A stretch of DNA of 64,000 nt from Lepturacanthus savala (Eukaryota > Chordata > Actinopteri > Scombriformes > Trichiuridae): positions 2,208,501-2,272,500 of the forward strand of contig CM060467.1 of NCBI GenBank assembly GCA_030544235.1, written 5' to 3'. The first letter of the stretch is position 1, and each line of letters opens with the position of its first letter. Both the position numbers and the translations under genes were made by a program. Shown piece by piece: positions 53,584 to 64,000 of the stretch. A model generated the notes under the pieces. That model saw nothing but the letters and a program-made list of their open reading frames with translations. It was not told the origin of the DNA and did not search any database.

Positions 53584-54945
53584 TGCTGTTAAAACTAGAA
53601 TAAAATACTTAAATATAGAATAAATACTTTGGATTTTATGAGTAAAACTACAATAAAATAATTTGGATTTTATGAGTAAAACTACAATAAAATACTTTGG
53701 ATTTTTTGAGTAAAACTACAATAAAATTATATTTTATGAGTAAAACTACAATAAAATACTTTAGATTTTATGAGTAAAACTACAATAAAATACTTTGGAT
53801 TTTATGAGTAAAACTACAATAAAATACTTTGGATTTTATGAGTAAAACTACAATAAAATACTTTATATTTTATGAGTAAAACTACAATAAAATACTTTGG
53901 ATTTTATGAGTAAAACTACAATAAAATACTTTATATTTTATGAGTAAAACTACAATAAAATACTTTATATTTTATGAGTAAAACTACAATAAAATATTTT
54001 ATATTTTTTGAGTAAAACTACAATAAAATACTTTGGATTTTATGAGTAAAACTACAATAAAATACTTTGGATTTTATGAGTAAAACTACAATAAAATATT
54101 TTAGATTTTATGAGTAAAACTACAATAAAATACTTTGGATTTTATGAGTAAAACTACAATAAAATACTTTGGATTTTATGAGTAAAACTACAATAAAATA
54201 CTTTATATTTTATGAGTAAAACTACAATAAAATACTTTATATTTTATGAGTAAAACTAAACTAAAATACTTTGGATTTTATGAGTAAAACTACAATAAAA
54301 TACTTTATATTTTATGAGTAAAACTACAATAAAATACTTCAGATTTTTTGAGTAAAACTACAATAAAATACTTTGGATTTTATGAGTAAAACTACAATAA
54401 AATCTTTATATTTTATGAGTAAAACTACAAAAAAAATACTTTGGATTTTATGAGTAAAACTAAAATACTTTAGATTTTTTGAGTAAAGCTACAAAAAAAT
54501 GAGTAAAACTACAATAAAATACTTTAGATTTTATGAGTAAAACTAAACTAAAATACTTTATATTTTATGAGTAAAACTACAATAAAATACTTTAGATTTT
54601 ATGAGTAAAACTACAATAAAATACTTTGGATTTTATGAGTAAAACTACAATAAAATACTTTATATTTTATGAGTAAAACTACAATAAAATACTTTGGATT
54701 TTATGAGTAAAACTACAATAAAATACTTTGGATTTTTTGAGTAAAACTAAACTAAAATACTTTAGATTTTATGAGTAAAACTAAAATACTTTAGATTTTT
54801 TTTAATAAAACTACAAAAAATATGAGTAAAACTACAATAAAATACTTTATATTTTATGAGTAAAACTACAATAAAATACTTTATATTTTATGAGTAAAAC
54901 TAAACTAAAATACTTTATATTTTATGAGTAAAACTAAACTAATCA
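53584..54945. repeat. 34-bp minisatellite
   Basis: About 38 units of AAAATACTTTGGATTTTATG plus AGTAAAACTACAAT, with GGAT/AGAT/ATAT variants. The core AAAATAYTTWGATTTTATGA is shared with the 33-bp array in intron 10, 36 kb away. Confidence 0.95.
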
Positions 54946-55560
54946 TCAAGTTAATCATATTAGTTCAGAACCTCACAGATTCGCCTCAATGGTTTTTAAA
55001 TCCCTAAAAACCCTTTAACAGAATAAAAGAGGTGAATCGTCAGGAATCGTCTCTGCTCTGGTTTTGAGTGAAATCTTTTTTCTTTTTAATCCGTCTTTTC
55101 TTCACGGAGGATTCCTCCTCTCAGCTGGTTCTCGTCCTCTTTCTGCTCTTTTTGGCTGTTTAATCTGCAGATAATAGCTCAGATCTTGTTGTTTTTTGGT
55201 GTAATTCTGTAGAATCCAGCATCTTTTGACTGTCAAACCTGTAATAAACAGCACCAGTGGGTTATATAATCAGGGGAAACGTGCTGCTGCATCACTGAAG
55301 CTGCTGTCGATATGAATTAAAGGTTGGATCCTTTATGGATTCACTGCATCATCCTGGTGTTTTATAACAGAGAACTTATGTTTTCTTCTTCTTCTTCTTC
55401 CAAACTGTAGATGTTTGCTTTAATCGTGTCATCCACATCCTCCAGGATGCAGCAAATCAATGATCTGTAATTGATTATATGTGATTATCAGCAGAGTTTG
55501 GTTGTTTGAGTGAAGGAAACGATGATGATGCAGCGATTTTTTTTTTTTTGGTACCAGTTT
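54946..55560. other. Intergenic, no feature recognised
   Basis: Unique AT-rich sequence with a short (TTC)n run near 55385. Confidence 0.55.
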
Positions 55561-56301
55561 CTATCTGGGTCAGCACCAGTGAGATCAATCGACTATCACG
55601 TTAATTAATAATCGACTATATCAATAAACGATTAATCAATACGAGCAACAAAATATTAAAAAATAGGAGAAAAATCACGTTTATAATATTCTGCTACTGT
55701 TTAATCTCATTTCAAATGATAAATGGCTGAAACTAAAAGGATCAGACTCCTGTTAAAGGTGCAAACTGTGAAGTGTCAGCAGATAAACACGTCTGTGTGG
55801 GTTATTGATTATTGATTATTGATCTAATGCTGCTGAGCTCAGACGTTCAGGGAGTTTCTACACGTTCAGATGTGTCTAAAACCCTCATTCATCAAATAAT
55901 ACAGTGAAATTAAAGGGGAGAAATGACTGAAGTGGATCCAGATCTGTGGTTTCTGCAGTTTTTAGGGTGTCCACATTTGAAATTGTTAGAAATCACTGCT
56001 TATTTCTGTTAAAACGTGGATTCAGCTGCAGCTTCTACAATAGAAAATAAAACCCTCACACATTTCTAGTCATTTCAAATCCAACACACTGGAGTTTAAA
56101 ATCAATTTCTTTATATATTTGCAGCTTTAATAGACCAGATTCAATAAATAGGATGATTAAATAAGAGAAGATTCAACCTAAAATGTCTTTTTTTGTCCAC
56201 AACCCAAAGATCATCAATTATAGAGAATAAAGAAACCAGGAAATAATCAGAGAAGAGAAGCTGGAACCAGAGAATTTGGACATTTTCTTCTTTAAAATCA
56301 A

Positions 56302-56335
56302 ATGTGGGGTTCCTCAGGGTTCCGTTCTAGATCCT
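56302..56335 (+). pseudogene. Fragment encoding a LINE reverse-transcriptase motif (copy 3)
   Basis: Reads CGVPQGSVLDP on the + strand, the non-LTR reverse-transcriptase GVPQGSVLGP motif. The same sequence as the minus-strand copies in intron 2. Confidence 0.5.
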
Positions 56336-56490
56336 GTGAAGTTTCAGTCATCAGTTTATTATTATAGAGACTAAAGAAACCAGGAAATAATCAGAGAAGA
56401 GAAGCTGGAACCAGAGAATTTGGACGTTTTCTACTGAGAAATGACTCAAATCCATTAATCAATTATTAAAATAGTTTTATGTCAAATCAA

Positions 56491-56524
56491 ATGTGGGGTT
56501 CCTCAGGGTTCGGATCTAGATCCT
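56491..56524 (+). pseudogene. Fragment encoding a LINE reverse-transcriptase motif (copy 4)
   Basis: Reads CGVPQGSDLDP on the + strand, with a two-base change from copy 3, 189 bp away. Confidence 0.45.
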
Positions 56525-57540
56525 GTAAAGTTTCAGTCATCAGTTTATTATTATAGAAGAAGAAACCAGGAAATAATCAGAGAAGCTAGTTGGAAACTAA
56601 TTGATTAATCATAGCAGATCTAATGCACTATATTCCTAATTATATATCCACATCTATATGTATTTTTCTGTATAAGTGTTGGCATATGGGTTAAAATCAT
56701 TCATGTAGAGATTAAAATACGATTTATTTGAGAATAAAGGACCAACATCACGTTTCTGCTACTGTTTAATCTCATTTTATAAAGTGGGCGGTTTAAAACA
56801 GGACCAACATAATCCGTGTTGCCTTTTAAATGATAAATGGCTGAAACTAAAAGGATCATGTTAAAGGTGCAAACTGTGAAATATGAGACCATGTCGTCAA
56901 CATGTGGGTTATTGATTATTGATTATTGATCTAATGCTGCTGAGCTCAGACGTTCAGGGAGTTTCTACACGTTCAGATGTGTCTAAAACCCTCATTCATC
57001 AAATAATACAGTAAAATTAAAGGGGAGAAATGTTATAAAATGTTGTAAAATGTCTGTTTTTATCCACAACCCAAAGATCATCAGTTTATTATTATAGAGA
57101 CTAAAGAAACCAGGAAATAATCAGAGAAGAGAAGCTGGAACCAGAGAATTTAGACATTTTCTACTTAAAAATGACTCAAACTAATCGATTAATCAACTAA
57201 TCGTTGCAGCTCGACTTGCATTTATGACATAAAGGAGAAAATTCTGTGCAGTTTAGTTTCAAATGGTTTATAAACCACTTTATACTGAAGTAGTTTGAGT
57301 TCACTTTCCCAGGCTTTTATTTTGACAGTACCTGTAGTTGTATCTACATTTAGAGCTAAAACTGTCGACTATTTTGATAATTGAAGGTTTGGTTCATTAA
57401 ATGGTGTAAAATATTGATCCCAGAGCTGGAAATTCAACCTAAAATGTCTTTTTTTTTGTCTCGAACTCAAAAATCATCAGTTTACTGTTATAGAAGAATA
57501 AAGAAACCAGGAAATAATCAGAAGCTGGAACTGCTGAGCA

Positions 57541-58968
57541 GCTACAAATAATAGAATAGAAGCTTCCATTAACTCCACTTTACAAACCAAGTGTCTCAGC
57601 ATCATATTACAACGACTGGTCGATACGACATGAAGCCTCAGTTCATGTTGGTGTTTGTCCTCACTTATAAAAACCCTGAATTTAAGCCTCAAACTGTAAA
57701 TTAAGACGTTATTTTTGACTTTACATGGATGTTTGTCAATGGAAAAACTGTTTTTCCTCCAATAGTTAAACTCCATGACCCTTTGAACCAACTCAGCAGC
57801 TTTAAAAACCACTGAAATCATTAGTTTTTGGTGGTTTCACATGTAAATAATTAATATTAATGACCAAACTAACAGGTTCGAATGACTAGTTCTATTTTCT
57901 GGTCTATTTATGTCATGAAACTGTGTCCAATATGTTTAAAAACGACTAAAACAAGTGTGTAGTTGTACTGTATGTTAATATTTGTAGTAATCTAATGAAT
58001 TTTGAGACTTAAAAAGTACAAACAAGTAAAATAAACATGTCGATAAATCTGATTTATGTTATAGCTTAAAAGGAAAATGCTTTAATTTACACATTTTTCC
58101 TATTTCCAACGTAAAATCTCCTTAGATTTATCAAAATCTCTGCAGAAAACAGACTGTTTGTATTTTTTCTTCAAAACTTTATTTAAAAAAACATAGATTT
58201 ACAATTTCCATCTATTCCACATGTTATTAGTCACACGTCTAAAGTGTCTGGGACCAGATTAAATGGCTTTTAACTTTAAATGTGTCAGACTTTGATGTTT
58301 TCATCTCGTCCTTTGATCTTTTCTTTATAACTCGACCCTTTGATATTTAATCCAGTTGATCATCCGTCGACCTGTAGCTTCTATAAGATGAAGGAATGAA
58401 ACGCTGTTAAATATTCAGTGAGTCAATGTGTTAAAACAACTGGATGATTCCTCATTATAGATATTATAATACTTTATAATATAGAGATTAATAGAGCTGC
58501 AATGAATCACTCAATTATTGCTGTAATTAATAATTATTATTGATCAATTAATCAATGTCATTATTCATTTTTAAGGAGAAAATGGACATTTTAAGTTGAA
58601 TTTCCACATTTTAAACCATAATTAATCATTTCAATAATTGATAGATTGATCAATTATCAGAACAGTCGTTAGCTGCAGCTCTAAAGTATATTTTAAACCT
58701 GAATTATCTGTCGTTTCTAGACCAAAAACCATGATATTGTGATTTTATTTGACCATTTTCCTAATCCAGGATAAGTTTTTCCAGCTGTTTTGGATGTTAA
58801 AGTTTTCATTCTTGCATTAGAGGTATGACATTTATTGTTTTAATGACATTTTAATTTGAAAATCTCAAAATATCTGCAAGAAAATGAACCTGGGGTTTAT
58901 CCTTTTATTTACACCCAACAACTCAATTGGAACCAGTTTCCTCCAGTTAATTTCTAATCTAAACTGTG

Positions 58969-58970
<2 letters not shown>
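57541..58970. other. Intergenic; one fold-back element, otherwise nothing recognised
   Basis: AT-rich unique sequence. A minus-strand AATAAA at 58178-58183 could mark a 3' end of a leftward transcript, but there is no supporting coding sequence. Confidence 0.5.
58492..58683. mobile_element. Second full-length fold-back MITE-like element
   Basis: 192 bp with ends TAGAGCTGCA and TGCAGCTCTA and inner ATTAATCA/AATTAATC sequence, the same termini as the element at 5752-5984 but a shorter interior. Confidence 0.6.

Positions 58971-58973
<3 letters not shown>

Positions 58974-59030
<57 letters not shown>
58974..59030. repeat. (TA)n microsatellite
   Basis: Uninterrupted TA tract of about 57 nt. Confidence 0.95.
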
Positions 59031-59033
<3 letters not shown>

Positions 59034-60060
59034 ATATCACATGTCCTATTAATTGAATCCAGATTGGGGCTTTTAGCCTGTAGATCAGAATAGTCACAAC
59101 TGCTGCTACAGAAAAACCTTCAATTGTTTGACATTTTTGTACAATATTCACTTATTATTCATCTTGACTTTGCTTGAATTGAATAAACTTTATTGTCAAA
59201 ACCATTATGTACAGGTTGCACAAACAGAAGTTGAAATTTCAAAGTTCTCTAAAGGCCCAGATTGAACATGAAAACATCTTTTAAACAAGAAAATGGGTTG
59301 TATATAATACAAAAAAGGACGTGATGAAGCTCAAATGGTGCCGTTTTAGCAGCAGCGTCGTTGGTTATAGTGCAAAAACTAAAAGTGTATCGGGGTTAAA
59401 CACTAGACCTGCTGCTGCATTCTGAATTTTCTGCTTGTAGAATCCTGTGAAAGTGGATCAGCATCCTGCTGCAGAGCTGCTGAAGGTCGACTGTAGAGCT
59501 GAGCAGCAATAACAGAGATGAACTGAGCCGTGGATTCAGGCTGATGAACGTTTATAACCAATAAATTCACTGCAGACGACGGCTGGAGGTCGTTCACGTC
59601 ACTGAGCCGCGGAAAAGCAGCTTCATTTATTTATTAAGAGCATTAACAAGAAATAAGATGTAGAAATATGGAGTTTTCCTGCTCTAAATGATAACTGACA
59701 TCTTATCAGGTGAAAATATCTTGTTTTTGGCTAAATTAGTCCAATATTGAGTAGAATTATAGGAGATAACTTTGATTTTTTCTTGATTTAATCAACCAAA
59801 CTGACCCAAATCAGGAAAAAAGATAAATTGAATTATCTTCAATGCAAAGTTCAATGATTACGCTGCAAAAAATGAACTTTATCAGGTGAAAATATGTTGT
59901 TTTTTGGACAATTAGTTCAATATTGACTAGAATTAGGACGGATAATTAATAATAAAAAAATAATAATAATTTATCCCAGGTACAATTTTTACAAAAACAT
60001 ATACTTATGATGAGATATACCTTTATTTGCTTAACTTGTGGCACTTGTAGGAAAATTACC
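59031..60060. other. Intergenic before the satellite
   Basis: 59170-59200 (GAATTGAATAAACTTTATTG) resembles the 3' ends of common fish retroposons, which is a weak resemblance from memory. 59690-59960 has two related blocks (AGGTGAAAATATCTTGTTTT and AGGTGAAAATATGTTGTTTT). No gene seen. Confidence 0.45.
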
Positions 60061-63000
60061 AAATTAAAAGTCCTGTTAACATGTTAAAGTTATCATGTTA
60101 CCAAATTAAGAGTCATTTAAACCTTTGTGTTAACAAGGTACATTTATCCTGTTACCAAATTAAAAGTCTTTTAAACCTTTATCCTGTTAACAAGGTACAT
60201 TTATCATGTTACCAAATTAAAAGTCTTTTAAACCTTTATCGTGTTAACAAGGTACATTTATCATGTTACCAAATTAAAAGTCTTTTCAACCTTTATTGTG
60301 TTAACAAGGTAAATTTATCATGTTACCAAATTAAAAGTCTTTTAAACCTTTATTGTGTTAATAAGGTAAATTTATCATGTTACCAAATTAAAAGTCTTTT
60401 AAACCTTTATTGTGTTAACAAGGTAAATTTATCAAGTTACCAAATTAAAAGTCTTTTCAACCTTTATCCTGTTAACAAGGTAAATTTATCATGTTACCAA
60501 AATAAAAGTCTTTTAAACCTTTATCCTGTTAACAAGGTAAATTTATCATGTTACCAAATTAAAAGTCTTTTAAACCTTTATTGTGTTAACAAGGTAAATT
60601 TATCATGTTACCAAAATAAAAGTCTTTTAAATCTTTATTGTGTTAACAAGGTAAATTTATAATGTTACCAAATTAAAAGTCTTTTAAACCTTTATTGTGT
60701 TAACAAGGTAAATTTATCATGTTACCAAATTAAAAGTCCTTTCAACCTTTATTGTGTTAAGGTAAATTCATCATGTTACCAAATTAAAAGTCTTTTAAAC
60801 CTTTATTGTGTTAACAAGGTAAATTTATCATGTTACCAAAATAAAAGTCTTTTAAATCTTTATTGTGTTAACAAGGTAAATTTATCATGTTACCAAATTA
60901 AAAGTCTTTTAAACCTTTATTGTGTTAACAAGGTAAATTTATCATGTTACCAAATTAAAAGTCCTTTCAACCTTTATTGTGTTAAGGTAAATTCATCATG
61001 TTACCAAATTAAAAGTCTTTTAAACCTTTATTGTGTTAACAAGGTACATTTATCATGTTACCAAATTAAAAGTCTTTTCAACCTTTATCCTGTTAACAAG
61101 GTAAATTTATCATGTTACCAAATTAAAAGTCTTTTCAACCTTTATCCTGTTAACAAGGTAAATTTATCATGTTACCAAATTAAAAGTCTTTTAAACCTTT
61201 ATTGTGTTAACAAGGTAAATTTATCATGTTACCAAATTAAAAGTCTTTTAAACCTTTATTGTGTTAACAAGGTAAATTTATCATGTTACCAAATTAAAAG
61301 TCTTTTAAACCTTTATTGTGTTAACAAGGTAAATTTATCATGTTACCAAAATAAAAGTCTTTTAAACCTTTATTGTGTTAACAAGGTAAATTTATCATGT
61401 TACCAAATTAAAAGTCTTTTCAACCTTTATCCTGTTAACAAGGTAAATTTATCATGTTACCAAAATAAAAGTCTTTTAAACCTTTATTGTGTTAACAAGG
61501 TAAATTTATCATGTTACCAAATTAAAAGTCTTTTAAACCTTTATTGTGTTAACAAGGTAAATTTATCATGTTACCAAAATAAAAGTCTTTTAAACCTTTA
61601 TTGTGTTAACAAGGTAAATTTATCATGTTACCAAATTAAAAGTCTTTTCAACCTTTATCCTGTTAACAAGGTAAATTTATCATGTTACCAAAATAAGTCT
61701 TTTAAACCTTTATTGTTTTAACAAGGTAAATTGATCATGTTACCAAATTAAAAGTCTTTTAAACCTTTATTGTGTTAACAAGGTAAATTGATCATGTTAC
61801 CAAATTAAAAGTCTTTTAAACCTTTATTGTGTTAACAAGGTAAATTCATCATGTTACCAAATTAAAAGTCTTTTCAACCTTTATTGTGTTAACAAGGTAA
61901 ATTCATCATGTTACCAAATTAAAAGTCTTTTAAACCTTTACTGTGTTAATAAGGTAAATTTATCATGTTACCAAATTAAAAGTCCTTTCAACCTTTATCC
62001 TGTTAACAAGGTAAATTTATCATGTTACCAAATTAAAAGTCCTTTCAACCTTTATCCTGTTAACAAGGTAAATTTATCATGTTACCAAATTAAAAGTCTT
62101 TTCAACCTTTATTGTGTTAACAAGGTAAATTTATAATGTTACCAAATTAAAAGTCTTTTAAACCTTTATTGTGTTAACAAGGTAAATTGATCATGTTACC
62201 AAATTAAAAGTCTTTTAAACCTTTATCCTGTTAACAAGGTAAATTTATCATGTTACCAAATTAAAAGTCTTTTAAACCTTTATTGTGTTAACAAGGTAAA
62301 TTCATCATGTTACCAAATTAAAAGTCTTTTCAACCTTTATCCTGTTAACAAGGTAAATTTATCAAGTTACCAAATTAAAAGTCTTTTCAACCTTTATCCT
62401 GTTAACAAGGTAAATTTATCATGTTACCAAATTAAAAGTCTTTTCAACCTTTATCCTGTTAACAAGGTAAATTTATCATGTTACCAAAATAAAAGTCTTT
62501 TAAACCTTTATTGTTTTAACAAGGTAAATTGATCATGTTACCAAATTAAAAGTCTTTTAAACCTTTATTGTGTTAACAAGGTAAATTGATCATGTTACCA
62601 AATTAAAAGTCTTTTAAACCTTTATTGTGTTAACAAGGTAAATTCATCATGTTACCAAATTAAAAGTCTTTTCAACCTTTATTGTGTTAACAAGGTAAAT
62701 TCATCATGTTACCAAATTAAAAGTCTTTTAAACCTTTACTGTGTTAATAAGGTAAATTTATCATGTTACCAAATTAAAAGTCCTTTCAACCTTTATCCTG
62801 TTAACAAGGTAAATTTATCATGTTACCAAATTAAAAGTCCTTTCAACCTTTATCCTGTTAACAAGGTAAATTTATCATGTTACCAAATTAAAAGTCTTTT
62901 CAACCTTTATTGTGTTAACAAGGTAAATTTATAATGTTACCAAATTAAAAGTCTTTTAAACCTTTATTGTGTTAACAAGGTAAATTGATCATGTTACCAA

Positions 63001-64000
63001 ATTAAAAGTCTTTTAAACCTTTATCCTGTTAACAAGGTAAATTTATCATGTTACCAAATTAAAAGTCTTTTAAACCTTTATTGTGTTAACAAGGTAAATT
63101 CATCATGTTACCAAATTAAAAGTCTTTTCAACCTTTATCCTGTTAACAAGGTAAATTTATCAAGTTACCAAATTAAAAGTCTTTTCAACCTTTATCCTGT
63201 TAACAAGGTAAATTTATCATGTTACCAAATTAAAAGTCTTTTCAACCTTTATCCTGTTAACAAGGTAAATTTATCATGTTACCAAAATAAAAGTCTTTTA
63301 AACCTTTATTGTTTTAACAAGGTAAATTGATCATGTTACCAAATTAAAAGTCTTTTAAACCTTTATTGTGTTAACAAGGTAAATTGATCATGTTACCAAA
63401 TTAAAAGTCTTTTAAACCTTTATTGTGTTAACAAGGTAAATTCATCATGTTACCAAATTAAAAGTCTTTTCAACCTTTATTGTGTTAACAAGGTAAATTC
63501 ATCATGTTACCAAATTAAAAGTCTTTTCAACCTTTATCCTGTTAACAAGGTAAATTTATCATGTTACCAAATTAAAAGTCTTTTAAACCTTTACTGTGTT
63601 AATAAGGTAAATTTATCATGTTACCAAATTAAAAGTCCTTTCAACCTTTATCCTGTTAACAAGGTAAATTTATCATGTTACCAAATTAAAAGTCTTTTAA
63701 ACCTTTATTGTGTTAACAAGGTAAATTTATCATGTTACCAAAATAAAAGTCTTTTAAATCTTTATTGTGTTAACAAGGTAAATTTATAATGTTACCAAAT
63801 TAAAAGTCTTTTAAACCTTTATTGTGTTAACAAGGTAAATTTATCATGTTACCAAATTAAAAGTCCTTTCAACCTTTATTGTGTTAAGGTAAATTCATCA
63901 TGTTACCAAATTAAAAGTCTTTTAAACCTTTATTGTGTTAACAAGGTACATTTATCATGTTACCAAATTAAAAGTCTTTTCAACCTTTATCCTGTTAACA
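60060..64000. repeat. 57-bp satellite array, runs off the right edge
   Basis: At least 3.9 kb of units with GTTAACAAGGTAAATTTATC, ATGTTACCAAATTAAAAGTC and TTTTAAACCTTTATTGT. Variants (ATCCTG/ATTGTG, TTTTCAACC, AATTGATC, AATTCATC) recur in a fixed order, giving a 798-bp higher-order unit (14 x 57): the TATTGTTTTA variant is at 61711, 62509 and 63307. The 19-residue repeating frame at 60081-60662 is an artefact. Confidence 0.97.

Larger units (their letters stand above)
55560..57540. repeat. Fold-back repeat cluster with an internal segmental duplication
   Basis: Several copies of the AAGATTCAACCTAAAATGTC / CACAACCCAAAGATCATCAG / AGAAGCTGGAACCAGAGAAT family (56165-56610, 57030-57215, 57350-57540). 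Between them a block of about 200 bp (TGCTGAGCTCAGACGTTCAG core) at about 55720-55925 is repeated at about 56830-57030, offset 1107 bp. Confidence 0.75.

Noticed and set aside
60081..60662. 193-residue frame with a 19-residue repeat
   Set aside because: 57 bp is a multiple of three, so the satellite stays open by chance; the frame breaks where unit length changes.
60060..64000. Regular repeats considered as a CRISPR array
   Set aside because: Units are contiguous without unique spacers, in a vertebrate-type genome, with no cas genes.

Overview
The window is eukaryotic, almost certainly from a teleost fish. It contains one multi-exon vertebrate gene, very AT-rich introns, many CA/GT and TA microsatellites, dispersed fold-back (MITE-like) repeats ending in TAGAGCTGC/GCAGCTCTA, and an unusual load of minisatellites. 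There is no prokaryotic-style gene content. Most long open frames are translations of tandem repeats.

The only gene I can support in full is an apoptosis signal-regulating kinase (ASK family MAP3K) on the + strand. I reconstructed 28 coding exons from 2446 to 40048 (4002 nt, 1333 residues). Every junction keeps the frame. The N-terminus, TPR-like region and C-terminus fit MAP3K6/ASK2 better than MAP3K5 or MAP3K15. Order along the protein: N-terminal thioredoxin-binding-like region (exons 1-3), TPR-like central regulatory region (exons 4-9), PH-like domain (exons 10-13), Ser/Thr kinase domain (exons 14-19), 14-3-3 motif (exon 20), C-terminal regulatory region with coiled coil and SAM-like end (exons 21-28). 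Upstream lie a TATA box, three identical GC/KLF boxes and a perfect CRE palindrome. A likely poly(A) signal is at 41246.

Layout: 1-2050 is AT-rich intergenic repeat, perhaps with the 3' end of another transcript near 400. 2060-41270 is the map3k6 locus. 41270-51300 is intergenic, with microsatellites, a 1.6-kb minisatellite and degenerate A/T arrays. 51300-51735 may be the first exon of another + strand gene. 51736-60050 holds a second minisatellite, repeat copies and a segmental duplication. 60060 to the end is a 57-bp satellite with a 798-bp higher-order repeat.

The most interesting biology is in how the gene's introns are built. Intron 10 starts with an (AC)n tract 6 nt after its 5' splice site and ends with a long (TG)n tract 12 nt before its 3' splice site. 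The two are complementary and could bridge the intron as RNA. Several minisatellites begin at or within a few bases of 5' splice sites (introns 4, 9, 14, 22) and have amplified the splice donors themselves. The last codons and stop codon sit in the first unit of another array. Two introns (1 and 13) use GC donors. Exact exon ends come from reading frame and family comparison from memory, not from transcripts.
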